A DNA stretch of 64,000 nucleotides from DASWJZ01 sp963720705 (GTDB lineage: Bacteria; Pseudomonadota; Alphaproteobacteria; Rhizobiales; Afifellaceae): assembly GCA_963720705.1 (NCBI GenBank), contig CAVRGJ010000007.1, forward strand, positions 310,001-374,000. Reading direction: 5' to 3'. Below the pieces are notes generated by a model. It saw only the letters and a list, made by a program, of their open reading frames with translations, did no database searches and was not told where the DNA came from. A program made the translations under genes and the position numbers. Shown piece by piece: positions 55,151 through 63,201 of the stretch. Positions within the stretch are counted from its first letter, which is position 1. The number at the start of each line of letters is the position of its first letter.

Positions 55151-55956
55151 TGGCGAAGAAGCCGGATGCCGCAAGCGCGTCGCTCTTCGCGGCGCTTTGC
55201 GGTGACCCAGCTCTGCGGCTGGTTGCGGCTAACGACGGCAGTTATCGGTTCTCCGACGGAGCGGCCCGCCCGGGCGATATTTCCGCGGCCACGGTGCGGC
55301 GACATTTGGCTGCCGGGCTTTTGGCCGAGGTCGACCCCGGCGCATTCGCCGCGACGCACGCCGCCTCCGCCTGGCTGAGGCGGCGCGCGAATGGCGACAG
55401 GCCTTTTCGCGCGCAGCACGGTACGCTCGTAGAGAAGATGCCATGCGGCGACGGGACGCGGGTCGTCGTCGAGCTCGACGAGAGTCCCGTCGCAACGCTT
55501 GCCCGCCGCTTCGGCAAAGGCGGCGAGCCGTGGCTGAAGCCGCATGCAGTCGAGGCGGCCGAACGGTTGCGGCGCGACTTCGAACTCGGCCGGCTGCAGC
55601 CGCGCGTGACGGCGAACTGGTCAGCGAGCGTCAGCACCGGCCGCCGCTCAGACGGCGCAGGGCTTGCAGATCTAACCGACATGGCGCTCGCCGCGCGCCT
55701 CCGCTTCGGTCGCGCCATGCGCGCCGTCGGCCCGGAACTCTCAGGCGTGCTCGTTGACGTCTGCTGCTTTCTGAAGGGCCTCGAAGCGGTGGAACGAGAG
55801 CGGCGATGGCCGGCACGATCGGCGAAGCTTGCGCTTCGCATCGCGCTCGAAGCGCTCGCGCGGCACTACGGGCTTGCGGCAAGCGCGACAGGAAGACCCG
55901 GCTCCGGCAAGCTGCGCCACTGGGGCGCGGAAGATTATCGTCCGGAGATCGCCTGA
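55150..55956 (+). CDS. DUF6456 protein
   Basis: This 268-residue protein starts MAKKPDAASASLF in a TGATG overlap with the DnaA-like gene, so the two are translationally coupled. The C-terminal half (FELGRLQPRVTANWSASVST ... LADLTDMALAARLRFGRAMRAVGPELSGVLVDVCCFLKGLE ... ALARHYGLA) is the DUF6456 domain, which resembles helical DNA-binding regulators of the Hyphomicrobiales. There is no signal peptide. The pairing with a DnaA-like gene suggests a shared role in DNA binding or cell-cycle control; this is contextual inference. Confidence 0.8.
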   Translation: MAKKPDAASASLFAALCGDPALRLVAANDGSYRFSDGAARPGDISAATVRRHLAAGLLAEVDPGAFAATHAASAWLRRRANGDRPFRAQHGTLVEKMPCGDGTRVVVELDESPVATLARRFGKGGEPWLKPHAVEAAERLRRDFELGRLQPRVTANWSASVSTGRRSDGAGLADLTDMALAARLRFGRAMRAVGPELSGVLVDVCCFLKGLEAVERERRWPARSAKLALRIALEALARHYGLAASATGRPGSGKLRHWGAEDYRPEIA

Positions 55957-56396
55957 GCGCCGGACAGCGCCGCCTTGGCGTCGGCGCGGATGCGCGCGAC
56001 CATCGATGAGAGGCCGTTCGAGCGCTGCGACGTCAGATGCTCGCGAAGGCCGATCTGCGCGAAGATGGCCTCCGCGTCCATGTCGACGATCTCACGCGCG
56101 GTGCGACCCGAATAGATCGCAAACAGGATCGCGATCAATCCGCGCACGATGTGAGCGTCGCTGTCGCCGCGGAAGGTGAGCCGCACTTCGCCGTTGCGGA
56201 CGACCTTGCTCACGAACCACACCTGGCTCGCGCAGCCGCGCACCTTGTTCGCGTCGCTATGCTCTGCCTCCGAAAGCGCCGGCAGGGTCCGGCCGAGCTC
56301 GATCACATAGCGATAGCGGTCCTCCCAATCATCGAGGAAGGTGAAGTTGTCGACCAGGTCGTCGATCGAGGATATCGAGGATTCTGCTGCGTCCAT
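55935..56396 (-). CDS. sufE: SufE family iron-sulfur assembly protein
   Basis: This 153-residue protein has the sulfur-accepting Cys55 in VRGCASQVW, preceded by the family-typical FTFLDDWEDRYRYVIELGRTLP and followed by FRGDSDAHIVRGLIAILFAIYSG. It accepts sulfur from the cysteine desulfurase SufS and passes it on to the scaffold. No other suf genes are in the window; a SufE gene separated from the cluster is common. Its end overlaps the end of the convergent DUF6456 gene by 22 bp. Confidence 0.93.
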   Translation of the reverse strand: MDAAESSISSIDDLVDNFTFLDDWEDRYRYVIELGRTLPALSEAEHSDANKVRGCASQVWFVSKVVRNGEVRLTFRGDSDAHIVRGLIAILFAIYSGRTAREIVDMDAEAIFAQIGLREHLTSQRSNGLSSMVARIRADAKAALSGAQAISGR

Positions 56397-56486
56397 GTCG
56401 CCACTTTAGCACAGATGGCGGGGTCGGCAGCCCGACGCGGACAATTGTCGCGGTCGCAGTCGGTCCTTCCGCGTCCGCGCGCTCAG

Positions 56487-56837
56487 CTATCTAGCCGGTG
56501 TGGCGTCGGCAATCGACCAAGCGGGTTCAAGATCGGCAGCGGTCAGCGTGCCGTGATCGACTTTCGCCGTGCTCTTACCCTCGCCGGCAGCGATCCCCGC
56601 CGAGACGATCCCGGCGCCGGTCTCAAGCTTGCGCGTCAGCAGCACCAGCGCTTGGCGGCCGGCGGCGCAAGCGTCCGGATTGCGATAGCAGACGCCGGAG
56701 ATGTCCTGCACCAGTGTGCGCGCCGCGTAGGCCGTGTGGAGCAGACTTACGCGCGGCGCCGGCTCCTTTCCGTCCGGAGACGCGGGAAGGAGGAGCACGA
56801 CGGTCGACAGCCAGAAAAGCGAACGCAGAACAAACAT
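56487..56837 (-). CDS. DUF5330 exported protein
   Basis: From 56837 (MFVLRSLFWLSTVVLLL) this is a 116-residue protein with a signal peptide or anchor (residues 1 to about 17). The segment TLVQDISGVCYRNPDACAAGRQAL, with two cysteines, is the DUF5330 hallmark. It would be periplasmic; the function is unknown. A longer frame to 56879 exists without conserved sequence. It has the same orientation as sufE, 90 bp apart, and is divergent from the kinase-like membrane gene. Confidence 0.82.
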   Translation of the reverse strand: MFVLRSLFWLSTVVLLLPASPDGKEPAPRVSLLHTAYAARTLVQDISGVCYRNPDACAAGRQALVLLTRKLETGAGIVSAGIAAGEGKSTAKVDHGTLTAADLEPAWSIADATPAR

Positions 56838-57124
56838 GCCTTTCCCTGTGGCTCCGTCCTCTTCTACCGCAATATGCAAACACCTTGACGTGAACAGCCG
56901 GTTCCTAACGCAGGCTGCATTTTGCGCGTTTTTCGCAAACGCGCTTAATGCTTTCTAAGCAACGAACCGCCAAGCGTTTTTCGCGCAAGCATCCCTTAAC
57001 CCTGACGCGAGCTTTCCGCCGCTTCGCCTCGCTTCCGAGGCGTCTTGAAGCGGGCGTTTCAACCTTCCTTAAAAGCGGTTCTTGAATGTGCGAGGTGAAG
57101 TTTACGCCGGGCAAAGGCTACTGA

Positions 57125-58465
57125 ATGCCTTCAATCGCCGCGCTGTCGCCGATGGACGCGCTCCGCTTCAGTTTCCGCACGCTTGTCTTCGCCGCGGTTC
57201 CGCCCCTCCGCGCGCCGATGGGAGACACGCTTGCCGCGCGCGCGACGGCAAGCGCGGGGTTAGCGGCCGTGCTCGGCCTGCCGATCCTTCTGCTTGCCTC
57301 GCTCGTGCTCGACGCGCCGCTGGCCGTGCCGGCCGCGATCGCCTCCGGCTACCTGGCGATCTCGCACGCGCTCGCGTCGAACCGTCCAGAGCGCGCCGCC
57401 TTCATCAGCGGCGTCGTGCTTGCGGGCCTTATCGGCTGGCTGGTTCTCTATCTCGTCGGGGGCGAGCAGCCACTCACGCGCACCGGCCTGGCGGCTGCTC
57501 TGATGGCGCCGCTCTTCTCGGCAGCGCCCGCATTTGCGCGCTCGCTGATGGCGCCTCGCGCTGCCATTGTCGCGAGCCTCGTTCCCTTGTCGCACGCGGC
57601 AGCGCTTGAACGCGTCGCTTGCCTTGAAGAATTGGCGCCATTCGAGCAGGTCCTCATCGCCGATCAGGAGGGATGCGTGCTCGCTTCGACGCGAGCGGCG
57701 CGGCGGCGGTTGCGTCTCCTTCCCGACGCGTTCGAGCAGCCCGTCACCGGTCTCTTCGATCCGGCCGACATGCCTGCGGTCGCGGATGCGCTTCGCCGGT
57801 GCGGAACGCGCGGCGAAGAGGTGGAGATATCGCTTCAGGCCGTTGGCCTCGGCGAAGAGAAGGCGTGCGCGACGTGGATGTTCTCGCCCTACCGGGGCGG
57901 CGCAGTGTCGCTGCGACTTGTGGAACGCGTGCACGCGGAACCGCCCATATCGGAACCTGCGGCGGTCAGTGAGGGTGTCGCGCCGACAGCTCCGACCGAT
58001 GGGGCCGGCGAGTTGCCGTTCCATATTTGCGATTTGGGCGAAGCGGTGGCGTTTGCCCTCCGCCACGCGCGCCCACGTGCCACGGCCCGGGGGATAGCGC
58101 TCGCAAGCGCATGCGAGCGCGGCTTGGAGATCGCCTGCGATCGACAGCTCGGGCGTCGCGTTGCGCGACTTGCGATCGAGGGCGCGCTTGCGACAAACCG
58201 AACGGGCGGGACGATCCGCGTTGACGCGCGCAAACTGAAGGGTATCGTCCTCATGCGCGTTGCGGTCGAGCTCACGCTTGATGACGTTGAAATCGAAGCG
58301 AGGGATTCGATTGAGCTCGCGATGCTCCGCGTGCTGATCGACGACGCGGGCGGAACTCTGATGGTGGATCGAAGAGGCGAGAGCTTGGTGTTGAGTGTGA
58401 GGCTTGCGCTGGCGGAGGGCGCGATAACGAACGGGCGGACAAGTGAACGTGCCGAAGCTGCCTGA
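57125..58465 (+). CDS. membrane protein resembling a degenerate histidine kinase
   Basis: This is a 446-residue protein. About four hydrophobic segments lie at 40-60, 65-85, 93-110 and 118-140. A PAS-like region follows (about 160-270: EQVLIADQEGCVLASTRAARRRLRLLP), then a linker and a C-terminal domain (about 300-435) laid out like a kinase ATPase domain: ICDLGEAVAFALRHARPRATARGIAL, CDRQLGRRVARLAIEGALATNRTGGTIRV. The phospho-accepting H box is absent, as are the GxG lid motifs. It may therefore be a signalling scaffold or pseudokinase. The next gene overlaps its end by 23 bp. Identification rests on arrangement rather than a named family. Confidence 0.65.
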   Translation: MPSIAALSPMDALRFSFRTLVFAAVPPLRAPMGDTLAARATASAGLAAVLGLPILLLASLVLDAPLAVPAAIASGYLAISHALASNRPERAAFISGVVLAGLIGWLVLYLVGGEQPLTRTGLAAALMAPLFSAAPAFARSLMAPRAAIVASLVPLSHAAALERVACLEELAPFEQVLIADQEGCVLASTRAARRRLRLLPDAFEQPVTGLFDPADMPAVADALRRCGTRGEEVEISLQAVGLGEEKACATWMFSPYRGGAVSLRLVERVHAEPPISEPAAVSEGVAPTAPTDGAGELPFHICDLGEAVAFALRHARPRATARGIALASACERGLEIACDRQLGRRVARLAIEGALATNRTGGTIRVDARKLKGIVLMRVAVELTLDDVEIEARDSIELAMLRVLIDDAGGTLMVDRRGESLVLSVRLALAEGAITNGRTSERAEAA

Positions 58466-59045
58466 GATCGGCGTAGTCGTCTTCGCGCATCTGAAACATC
58501 CGCGCGCGATCGCCTGCACGGCGTTTCTTGCGCTAGGTGCGGCGATCGCGGCGAATGCGCTCCTCTTCCAGCCTCGGCCACATCCGGCGCCACTATTCGC
58601 CACGCGTGCGCCTGTTCAACGTTCGACGGAAACCGGCGACCCGCTTGTGCGGGAAATCCAGGAGGCGCTCTCCCTCTCGGGTCGCTATTCCGGCACTGTC
58701 GACGGGATAGCGGGGCCGCAGACGGAGGCGGCGATCCAGTCCTTCGAGGAGGCGGCGGGCCTGCCGGCGACGGGGCAAGCCAGCGCCGAACTCTTGGCGG
58801 AGATAAACCGCGCGTCGGAAGCTCCCCAAGGCGAGCCAGCGACGGCTGACCCGCTCGTCGCATCCGTACAGAGCGCGCTGGCGCTGGCCGCCTACGGGCC
58901 GCTCACCGCTGACGGCGTTGTTGGTCCGGATACGCGCGCGGCGATCGTGCGCTTTCAGCGCGACCACAATCTCCCGGTCTCCGGTGAGATCAGCGACGGC
59001 CTCATCGTCGAACTGCGGGCGGTCGGCGCGATGCGCGGCGGGTGA
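58443..59045 (+). CDS. membrane-anchored protein with two peptidoglycan-binding domains
   Basis: The start is a GTG at 58443 (NVPKLPEIGVVVF) inside the end of the preceding gene. The 200-residue product has a short cytoplasmic N terminus, one membrane helix (about 25-43), and then two PG_binding_1 repeats: REIQEALSLSGRYSGTVDGIAGPQTEAAIQSFEEAAGLPATG and VASVQSALALAAYGPLTADGVVGPDTRAAIVRFQRDHNLPVSG. These periplasmic modules bind murein. There is no catalytic domain. Gene overlap suggests co-translation with the kinase-like protein, and the two could report on the state of the cell wall together. Confidence 0.88.
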   Translation: MNVPKLPEIGVVVFAHLKHPRAIACTAFLALGAAIAANALLFQPRPHPAPLFATRAPVQRSTETGDPLVREIQEALSLSGRYSGTVDGIAGPQTEAAIQSFEEAAGLPATGQASAELLAEINRASEAPQGEPATADPLVASVQSALALAAYGPLTADGVVGPDTRAAIVRFQRDHNLPVSGEISDGLIVELRAVGAMRGG

Positions 59046-59419
59046 TGAGCCCGCGTCTGCGCACGGATTTCTGGGTGGCGGCGCTGCGACGCCGAGCCGA
59101 GGCGGCCGGCGCCTTTATTTCGATTGCGCGGCGCGGCGCTGAAGAGGCCGGTGCCGTATTCATCGTGGTGGATCGGCTCGACGGCGCATTCGACCTCTAC
59201 GCACCGGCACCGCAAAGCGTGTTCGCCGATGAACGCCCAAGCGATCGGCTGTTCTCCTTGGTCGGCAAAGCAATGCGGGAAGAAGCGGCCCAGGCGCGCA
59301 TGCAACAGGAGCTGCGGTTCGACCCGGATCTCTGGCAGGTCGACATCGAGGACCGGCAGGGGCGGGCCTTCATCGATCTCGCCGAGGAGCCGGCCGATCA
59401 CGAATTCACCAGCCGTTAA
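59045..59419 (+). CDS. DUF1491 protein
   Basis: This 124-residue cytosolic protein (MSPRLRTDFWVAALRRRAEAAGAF) has the conserved stretches AVFIVVDRLDGAFDLYAPAPQ and DLWQVDIEDRQGRAFIDLA of DUF1491, a small family characteristic of alphaproteobacteria. A GTG at 59042, overlapping the stop of the previous gene, is an alternative start. It is the third gene of the operon beginning at 57125. Function is unknown. Confidence 0.85.
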   Translation: MSPRLRTDFWVAALRRRAEAAGAFISIARRGAEEAGAVFIVVDRLDGAFDLYAPAPQSVFADERPSDRLFSLVGKAMREEAAQARMQQELRFDPDLWQVDIEDRQGRAFIDLAEEPADHEFTSR

Positions 59420-59464
59420 CTATGATGCTGCCAGATCAAGCGATCAGGCAAACACGGAAACGAC

Positions 59465-59653
59465 ATGGCTGAGATCTTGCCGTTTGCCATCAGCGCATCG
59501 AAACGGACGCCGCGCCACCGCGAAGGCACCGGAGAGGTCGTCATCTTCCCCGGCATCCGCGTCGAATATCACGACGGCCTGCCGACACCGCCGACGAAGC
59601 GGCGGCCGCGGCGGGGCAGGCGTGGATCGGGGAAAGACGCGCTATCCGCCTGA
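59465..59653 (+). CDS. small basic hypothetical protein, 62 aa
   Basis: The ATG follows GGAAACGAC. The protein reads MAEILPFAISASKRTPRHRE, then VVIFPGIRVEYHDGL, and ends in a strongly basic tail (KRRPRRGRRGSGKDALSA). It is a soluble small protein of no recognised family. The basic tail would suit nucleic-acid or membrane-surface binding, which is speculation. It overlaps the end of the convergent DUF1254 gene by about 12 bp. Confidence 0.65.
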   Translation: MAEILPFAISASKRTPRHREGTGEVVIFPGIRVEYHDGLPTPPTKRRPRRGRRGSGKDALSA

Positions 59654-60268
59654 CGGGGCGGGCGACATGACGGATGGGGCGGGGAGGCACTCCGAGTCCG
59701 CGAGGATCTGACGCGCGTCCGCGCGTGCCGTCGGGGTTGGCGCGAAGAGCCTAAGCAGCGCGATAAGGTCGTCCGACGGGCTCTCCGCTACGATCGTCTC
59801 CTCGATTTCAACCGTCGGCGATTTCTTGAGTTCGACGTTCTGCTGTGCGTTGACGACCAACATGTCGAGCTTGCCTTCAACCGCCGTGCGGTCGTTCAGG
59901 CTGAACACGATGACACCCTTCGGGTCATAAAGCGCCACCGACCAGAACCGGTCGCTTGCGTCGACGGTGACTCCGACCGGCGCCTCGCCGAGGCGAATGC
60001 GGCAGGCACCGTTGACGAAGAGAGGGTCGAGGCCGGCGACGCCCTCGGCGCCCGAAGTGCCGGCGTCCGGTATCTCAGCGAATTGATCTTGGCCCGCATA
60101 GGGGACGAGCCGCGACCAGCCATCCTCTTTCGCCAACGCCGGCACCAGCAGGATCGTGCAGATATGGATGGCGCCGGCCAGAAGCAGCGTGCCGGTCACG
60201 AACGCGATGAGACCGCCGAACCGGATGCGCGGCAAGTACCAGCCTTGTGTCAAGGCAAGCCCGCTCAT
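59642..60268 (-). CDS. DUF1254-type membrane-anchored protein
   Basis: This 208-residue protein has a membrane helix at about 17-42 (FVTGTLLLAGAIHICTILLVPALAK) and a periplasmic domain that includes DPLFVNGACRIRLGEAPVGVTVDASDRFWSVALYDPKGVIVFSLNDR, the DUF1254 core. In many bacteria DUF1254 and DUF1214 are fused; here they are neighbouring separate genes. The start overlaps the DUF1214 stop by 4 bp. Function is unknown. Confidence 0.83.
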   Translation of the reverse strand: MSGLALTQGWYLPRIRFGGLIAFVTGTLLLAGAIHICTILLVPALAKEDGWSRLVPYAGQDQFAEIPDAGTSGAEGVAGLDPLFVNGACRIRLGEAPVGVTVDASDRFWSVALYDPKGVIVFSLNDRTAVEGKLDMLVVNAQQNVELKKSPTVEIEETIVAESPSDDLIALLRLFAPTPTARADARQILADSECLPAPSVMSPAPSGG

Positions 60269-60840
60269 GTGCAGCGATCCCGCGCAATGCGCGGCATGAA
60301 GAGCGTGGTGAGCTCAGTGCCGGTGCGCGCCGTCGTGTCGTAGAGGCGGACGACGACGCGAAAGCGCGCCGCGTCCTTGGTTGAGATCCAGTTCCCCGTT
60401 TGCGGCCGTGCAGAAAGCACGATCTCAAAGGAGCCGTCGGGGGCGCGAAGAAGCGTGTCGCTGGCAAGCGCCGCCGCGCCGCCCACTCCGTCGACGACGC
60501 GGCCGTCGGGGTCTTCGAGCGCGACGGTCCAAAGCCGCGCGGGCGGCGTCTGCCCAACGATGCGATAGTCGCAGGCCTGCGTCAGCGGCTCGCCCGAATC
60601 GTCGGTCAGCGCGAGCAGCGTCAGTCCCTCGCCCGAGCCGAGCGGGATCTCGCCGGTTCTTGCGAGCCGCGCGCGCGAATAGGGGTCGGCGTCCGCCGTC
60701 CCCGCGTTCGGCCAGGCCTGCCAGGCGCCGAGCTCGATTGTGTCGATCGGTGCGGGCGAGCGGACGGCAAGCCATGCACTCCAAAGTCCGAGCGAGACCG
60801 CGCATGCGACCCCAGCAAGGAAAACAGCGACCGCCTTCAC
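60265..60840 (-). CDS. DUF1214 exported protein
   Basis: This 191-residue protein has a signal peptide or N-terminal anchor (about 1-25) and the periplasmic DUF1214 pattern: GAWQAWPNAGTADADPYSRARLARTGEIPLGSGEGL ... LTQACDYRIVGQTPPARLWTVALED ... NWISTKDAARFRVVVRLYD ... LFMPRIARDRC. It forms an operon with the DUF1254 gene. The two probably work as a pair, since the domains are fused elsewhere. The substrate is unknown. It follows the PBP gene after 6 bp. Confidence 0.85.
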   Translation of the reverse strand: MKAVAVFLAGVACAVSLGLWSAWLAVRSPAPIDTIELGAWQAWPNAGTADADPYSRARLARTGEIPLGSGEGLTLLALTDDSGEPLTQACDYRIVGQTPPARLWTVALEDPDGRVVDGVGGAAALASDTLLRAPDGSFEIVLSARPQTGNWISTKDAARFRVVVRLYDTTARTGTELTTLFMPRIARDRCT

Positions 60841-60846
60841 GCGCGC

Positions 60847-63048
60847 CTACGGATTGACCGGCTCGCCTTCGCCGAGCGCAGCCTGCCGGACCGGCGCCTC
60901 TGCGGGACCCTGCCGAAGCTGAAGCGACGCAGCGCGCTCCGGCGTTTCCGCTGCCTTTTTGAAGCGCTCCTCAAGCCGACCGAGCGCAGCGGAGGTGGCC
61001 GAGTTCAACCGGCCGGAAGCGCCGGGATCGAGCAGTGTCTGGCCGTCGCCTGAATCGGCGACGAGCTTCTCGCCGGTGTCCGGCGGCGGCGGCAGGCCGG
61101 GGAGCGGGATCGGCGTCTCGTAGGCCATGGCGACCCGCATGTATTTCGCCCATGTCGCGGCCGGCAGCACGCCGCCGGTCAGCCGGTTGGTCGGCTCGTA
61201 GTTGTCGTTGCCAAGCCACACGGCGGTCGTGAAGTTGCCGGTGTAGCCGACGAACCAGGCGTCGCGATAGGCGTTGGTGGTCCCGGTCTTGCCGGCAACG
61301 TTGATGCCGGGAAGGCGGGCGCGCCTGCCAGTGCCGCTCTCCACCACCGTGTGCATCATGTCGATCATGCCGAGCACGGTCGACTCCTTCAGCACCCGCT
61401 GTTTCGGCCGCGGATTGGCGAGCGCGTCGTAGACCACCTTGCCGGACGGCGTCCTGACGTCGACCAGGCCGCGCGGGTAGATGCGGTAGCCGCCGTTGGC
61501 GAACGTGGAGTAGCCGGTGGCCTGGTCAAGCACGGTTAGCTCCGACGATCCGAGCGCCATGGAGCGGGTGACGCGGAGGGGGGTGGAGACCCCCATTTTC
61601 GCAGCGAGATCGGCGATCGGCTGCCGTCCCGTCGCGACCGACAGCCGCACCGCGACCGTGTTCAGCGACTGCCTGAGCGCGTCGCGCAGCGTCAGCCAGC
61701 CCTTATAGGAGCGCCCGTAATTCTGCGGCGACCAGTTGCCGATCGAGATCGGCCCGTCGAGCACCATCGTATCGGGCGTGAAGGCGCCGCTCTCAAGCGC
61801 GGTCGCGTAGACGTAGGGCTTGAAGGAGGAGCCCGGCTGACGCAGCGCGTTGACCGCGCGGTTGAAGGTGGAGACGCCGTAGTCGCGTCCGCCGACCATG
61901 GCACGTATCGCCCCGTCGCTGGGCTCAAGCGAGACGAGCGCGCCCTGGTGCACGTTGTACTGGTCGCCGGACTCGCGCAGCGTCGACTCGATCGCCGCCT
62001 CGGCCGCCTTCTGCAGGCGCATATCGAGCGTGGTGCGCGCGATCAGCACCTTGTCCTTGCCGTCGACGTGCGCCTTCACCTGATCGAAGGCCCAGTCGAG
62101 GAAATAGTCGGCGGAGGCGACTTGGCTGCGCTCCACCGCGGTCGCCGGATGGCGGCGCGCGCCGATCACCTGGCCCTCCGTCATGAACCCGGCCTGCACC
62201 ATGTTGGTCAGCACCTCGTTGGCGCGCGCGCGGGCGGCGGGAAGGTTGATGTGCGGGGCGTATTTGGTCGGCGCCTTGAAAAGGCCGGCGAGCATGGCGC
62301 ATTCGCCAAGGTCGAGATCCTGCACCTTCTTGCCGAAATAGAACTCCGCCGCCGCGCCGACGCCGAACGTGCCGCCGCCCATATAGGCGCGGTTCAAATA
62401 GAGCTTCAGGATGTCGCGCTTCGACAGGTTCGCCTCCAGCCAGAGCGCCAGATAGGCCTCCTTGATCTTGCGCTGCAGCGTGCGCTCGTTCGACAGGAAG
62501 AGGTTCTTGGCGAGCTGCTGGGTGATGGAGGAGCCGCCCTGCACGACGCCGCCCGCCCGCGCGTTTTGCACCAGCGCGCGGAAGGTGCCCATCACGTCGA
62601 TGCCGAAATGCTCGAAGAAGCGGCGGTCCTCCGTCGCGATCACCGCTTTCACGAGGTTGTCCGGCAGGTCTTCGAGCTCGACGGAATCGTCCTGCAGGAT
62701 GCCACGCTTGCCGATGACGTTGCCGTAGCGGTCGAGGAAGGTGACGGCGAAATCCGGCTGCTGGCGCCAGTCGGCGTGAATCTCGTCGAAGGCGGGGACG
62801 GCGAAGGCGAGCAGGATCAGCGCGCCGACGACGCCGAGCGAGTAGCCTTCGGAGAGGAACTCGAAGAACCAGCGGCGCAGGCCGTCGGCCTTGAAGCGGT
62901 GCATGAAGTTGCACAGCCGCTCGTAGCCGTCGATCAGGCCGTGGCCGGCCTCATGCAGCGAGGAATCGATCCAGGAATCGAGCCCGAGGAGACGCTGGCG
63001 CCAGTTGGTGCGCTCGCCACCCGAGAAGGGGTCGTTCATCCAGGCCAC
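60847..63048 (-). CDS. bifunctional class A penicillin-binding protein (PBP1A type)
   Basis: This 733-residue protein has a cytoplasmic N terminus and one membrane helix (about 70-90). The glycosyltransferase domain (about 100-290) has EDRRFFEHFGID, GGSSITQQLAKNLFL, KEAYLALWLE and KLYLNRAYMGGG. The transpeptidase domain (about 340-650) has the active-site serine in QPGSSFKPYV, SLN in RQSLNTVAVR, and KTGTT. It polymerises and cross-links murein in the periplasm. The C-terminal tail after 665 is low-complexity. It is upstream of, and 6 bp from, the DUF1214 gene, so the trio may be co-transcribed. Confidence 0.94.
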   Translation of the reverse strand: MAWMNDPFSGGERTNWRQRLLGLDSWIDSSLHEAGHGLIDGYERLCNFMHRFKADGLRRWFFEFLSEGYSLGVVGALILLAFAVPAFDEIHADWRQQPDFAVTFLDRYGNVIGKRGILQDDSVELEDLPDNLVKAVIATEDRRFFEHFGIDVMGTFRALVQNARAGGVVQGGSSITQQLAKNLFLSNERTLQRKIKEAYLALWLEANLSKRDILKLYLNRAYMGGGTFGVGAAAEFYFGKKVQDLDLGECAMLAGLFKAPTKYAPHINLPAARARANEVLTNMVQAGFMTEGQVIGARRHPATAVERSQVASADYFLDWAFDQVKAHVDGKDKVLIARTTLDMRLQKAAEAAIESTLRESGDQYNVHQGALVSLEPSDGAIRAMVGGRDYGVSTFNRAVNALRQPGSSFKPYVYATALESGAFTPDTMVLDGPISIGNWSPQNYGRSYKGWLTLRDALRQSLNTVAVRLSVATGRQPIADLAAKMGVSTPLRVTRSMALGSSELTVLDQATGYSTFANGGYRIYPRGLVDVRTPSGKVVYDALANPRPKQRVLKESTVLGMIDMMHTVVESGTGRRARLPGINVAGKTGTTNAYRDAWFVGYTGNFTTAVWLGNDNYEPTNRLTGGVLPAATWAKYMRVAMAYETPIPLPGLPPPPDTGEKLVADSGDGQTLLDPGASGRLNSATSAALGRLEERFKKAAETPERAASLQLRQGPAEAPVRQAALGEGEPVNP

Positions 63049-63201
63049 CTTTTCCGGCCTTCCTTTCCTTTAGATGGGAGATTCGGTCAATCCTTGACCC
63101 GGTGCAAGCGAAAGCCGCGGGTGCGATTCGGGCGAAGTGTGGCGGATGGGTGTTGAGGCGGGGTGAAGGGGGGCGTGAAGGCGCGCGCACCCACATCAGT
63201 C
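63049..63201. other. intergenic region between PBP and methyltransferase genes
   Basis: This 153-bp gap contains no open frame with coding character. GGAAAGGAAGG lies on the PBP strand near its start. The GC-skewed, G-rich stretch 63136-63180 has no obvious hairpin. No promoter was identified with confidence. Confidence 0.4.

Noticed and set aside
56945..56959. CtrA-like site (TTAA-N7-TTAA) in the gap before the kinase-like membrane gene
   Set aside because: The second half site reads TAAG, so the match is too weak to call.
61948..63156. 402-codon plus-strand open frame opposite the PBP gene
   Set aside because: It is antisense to conserved glycosyltransferase and transpeptidase motifs and shows no domain of its own.
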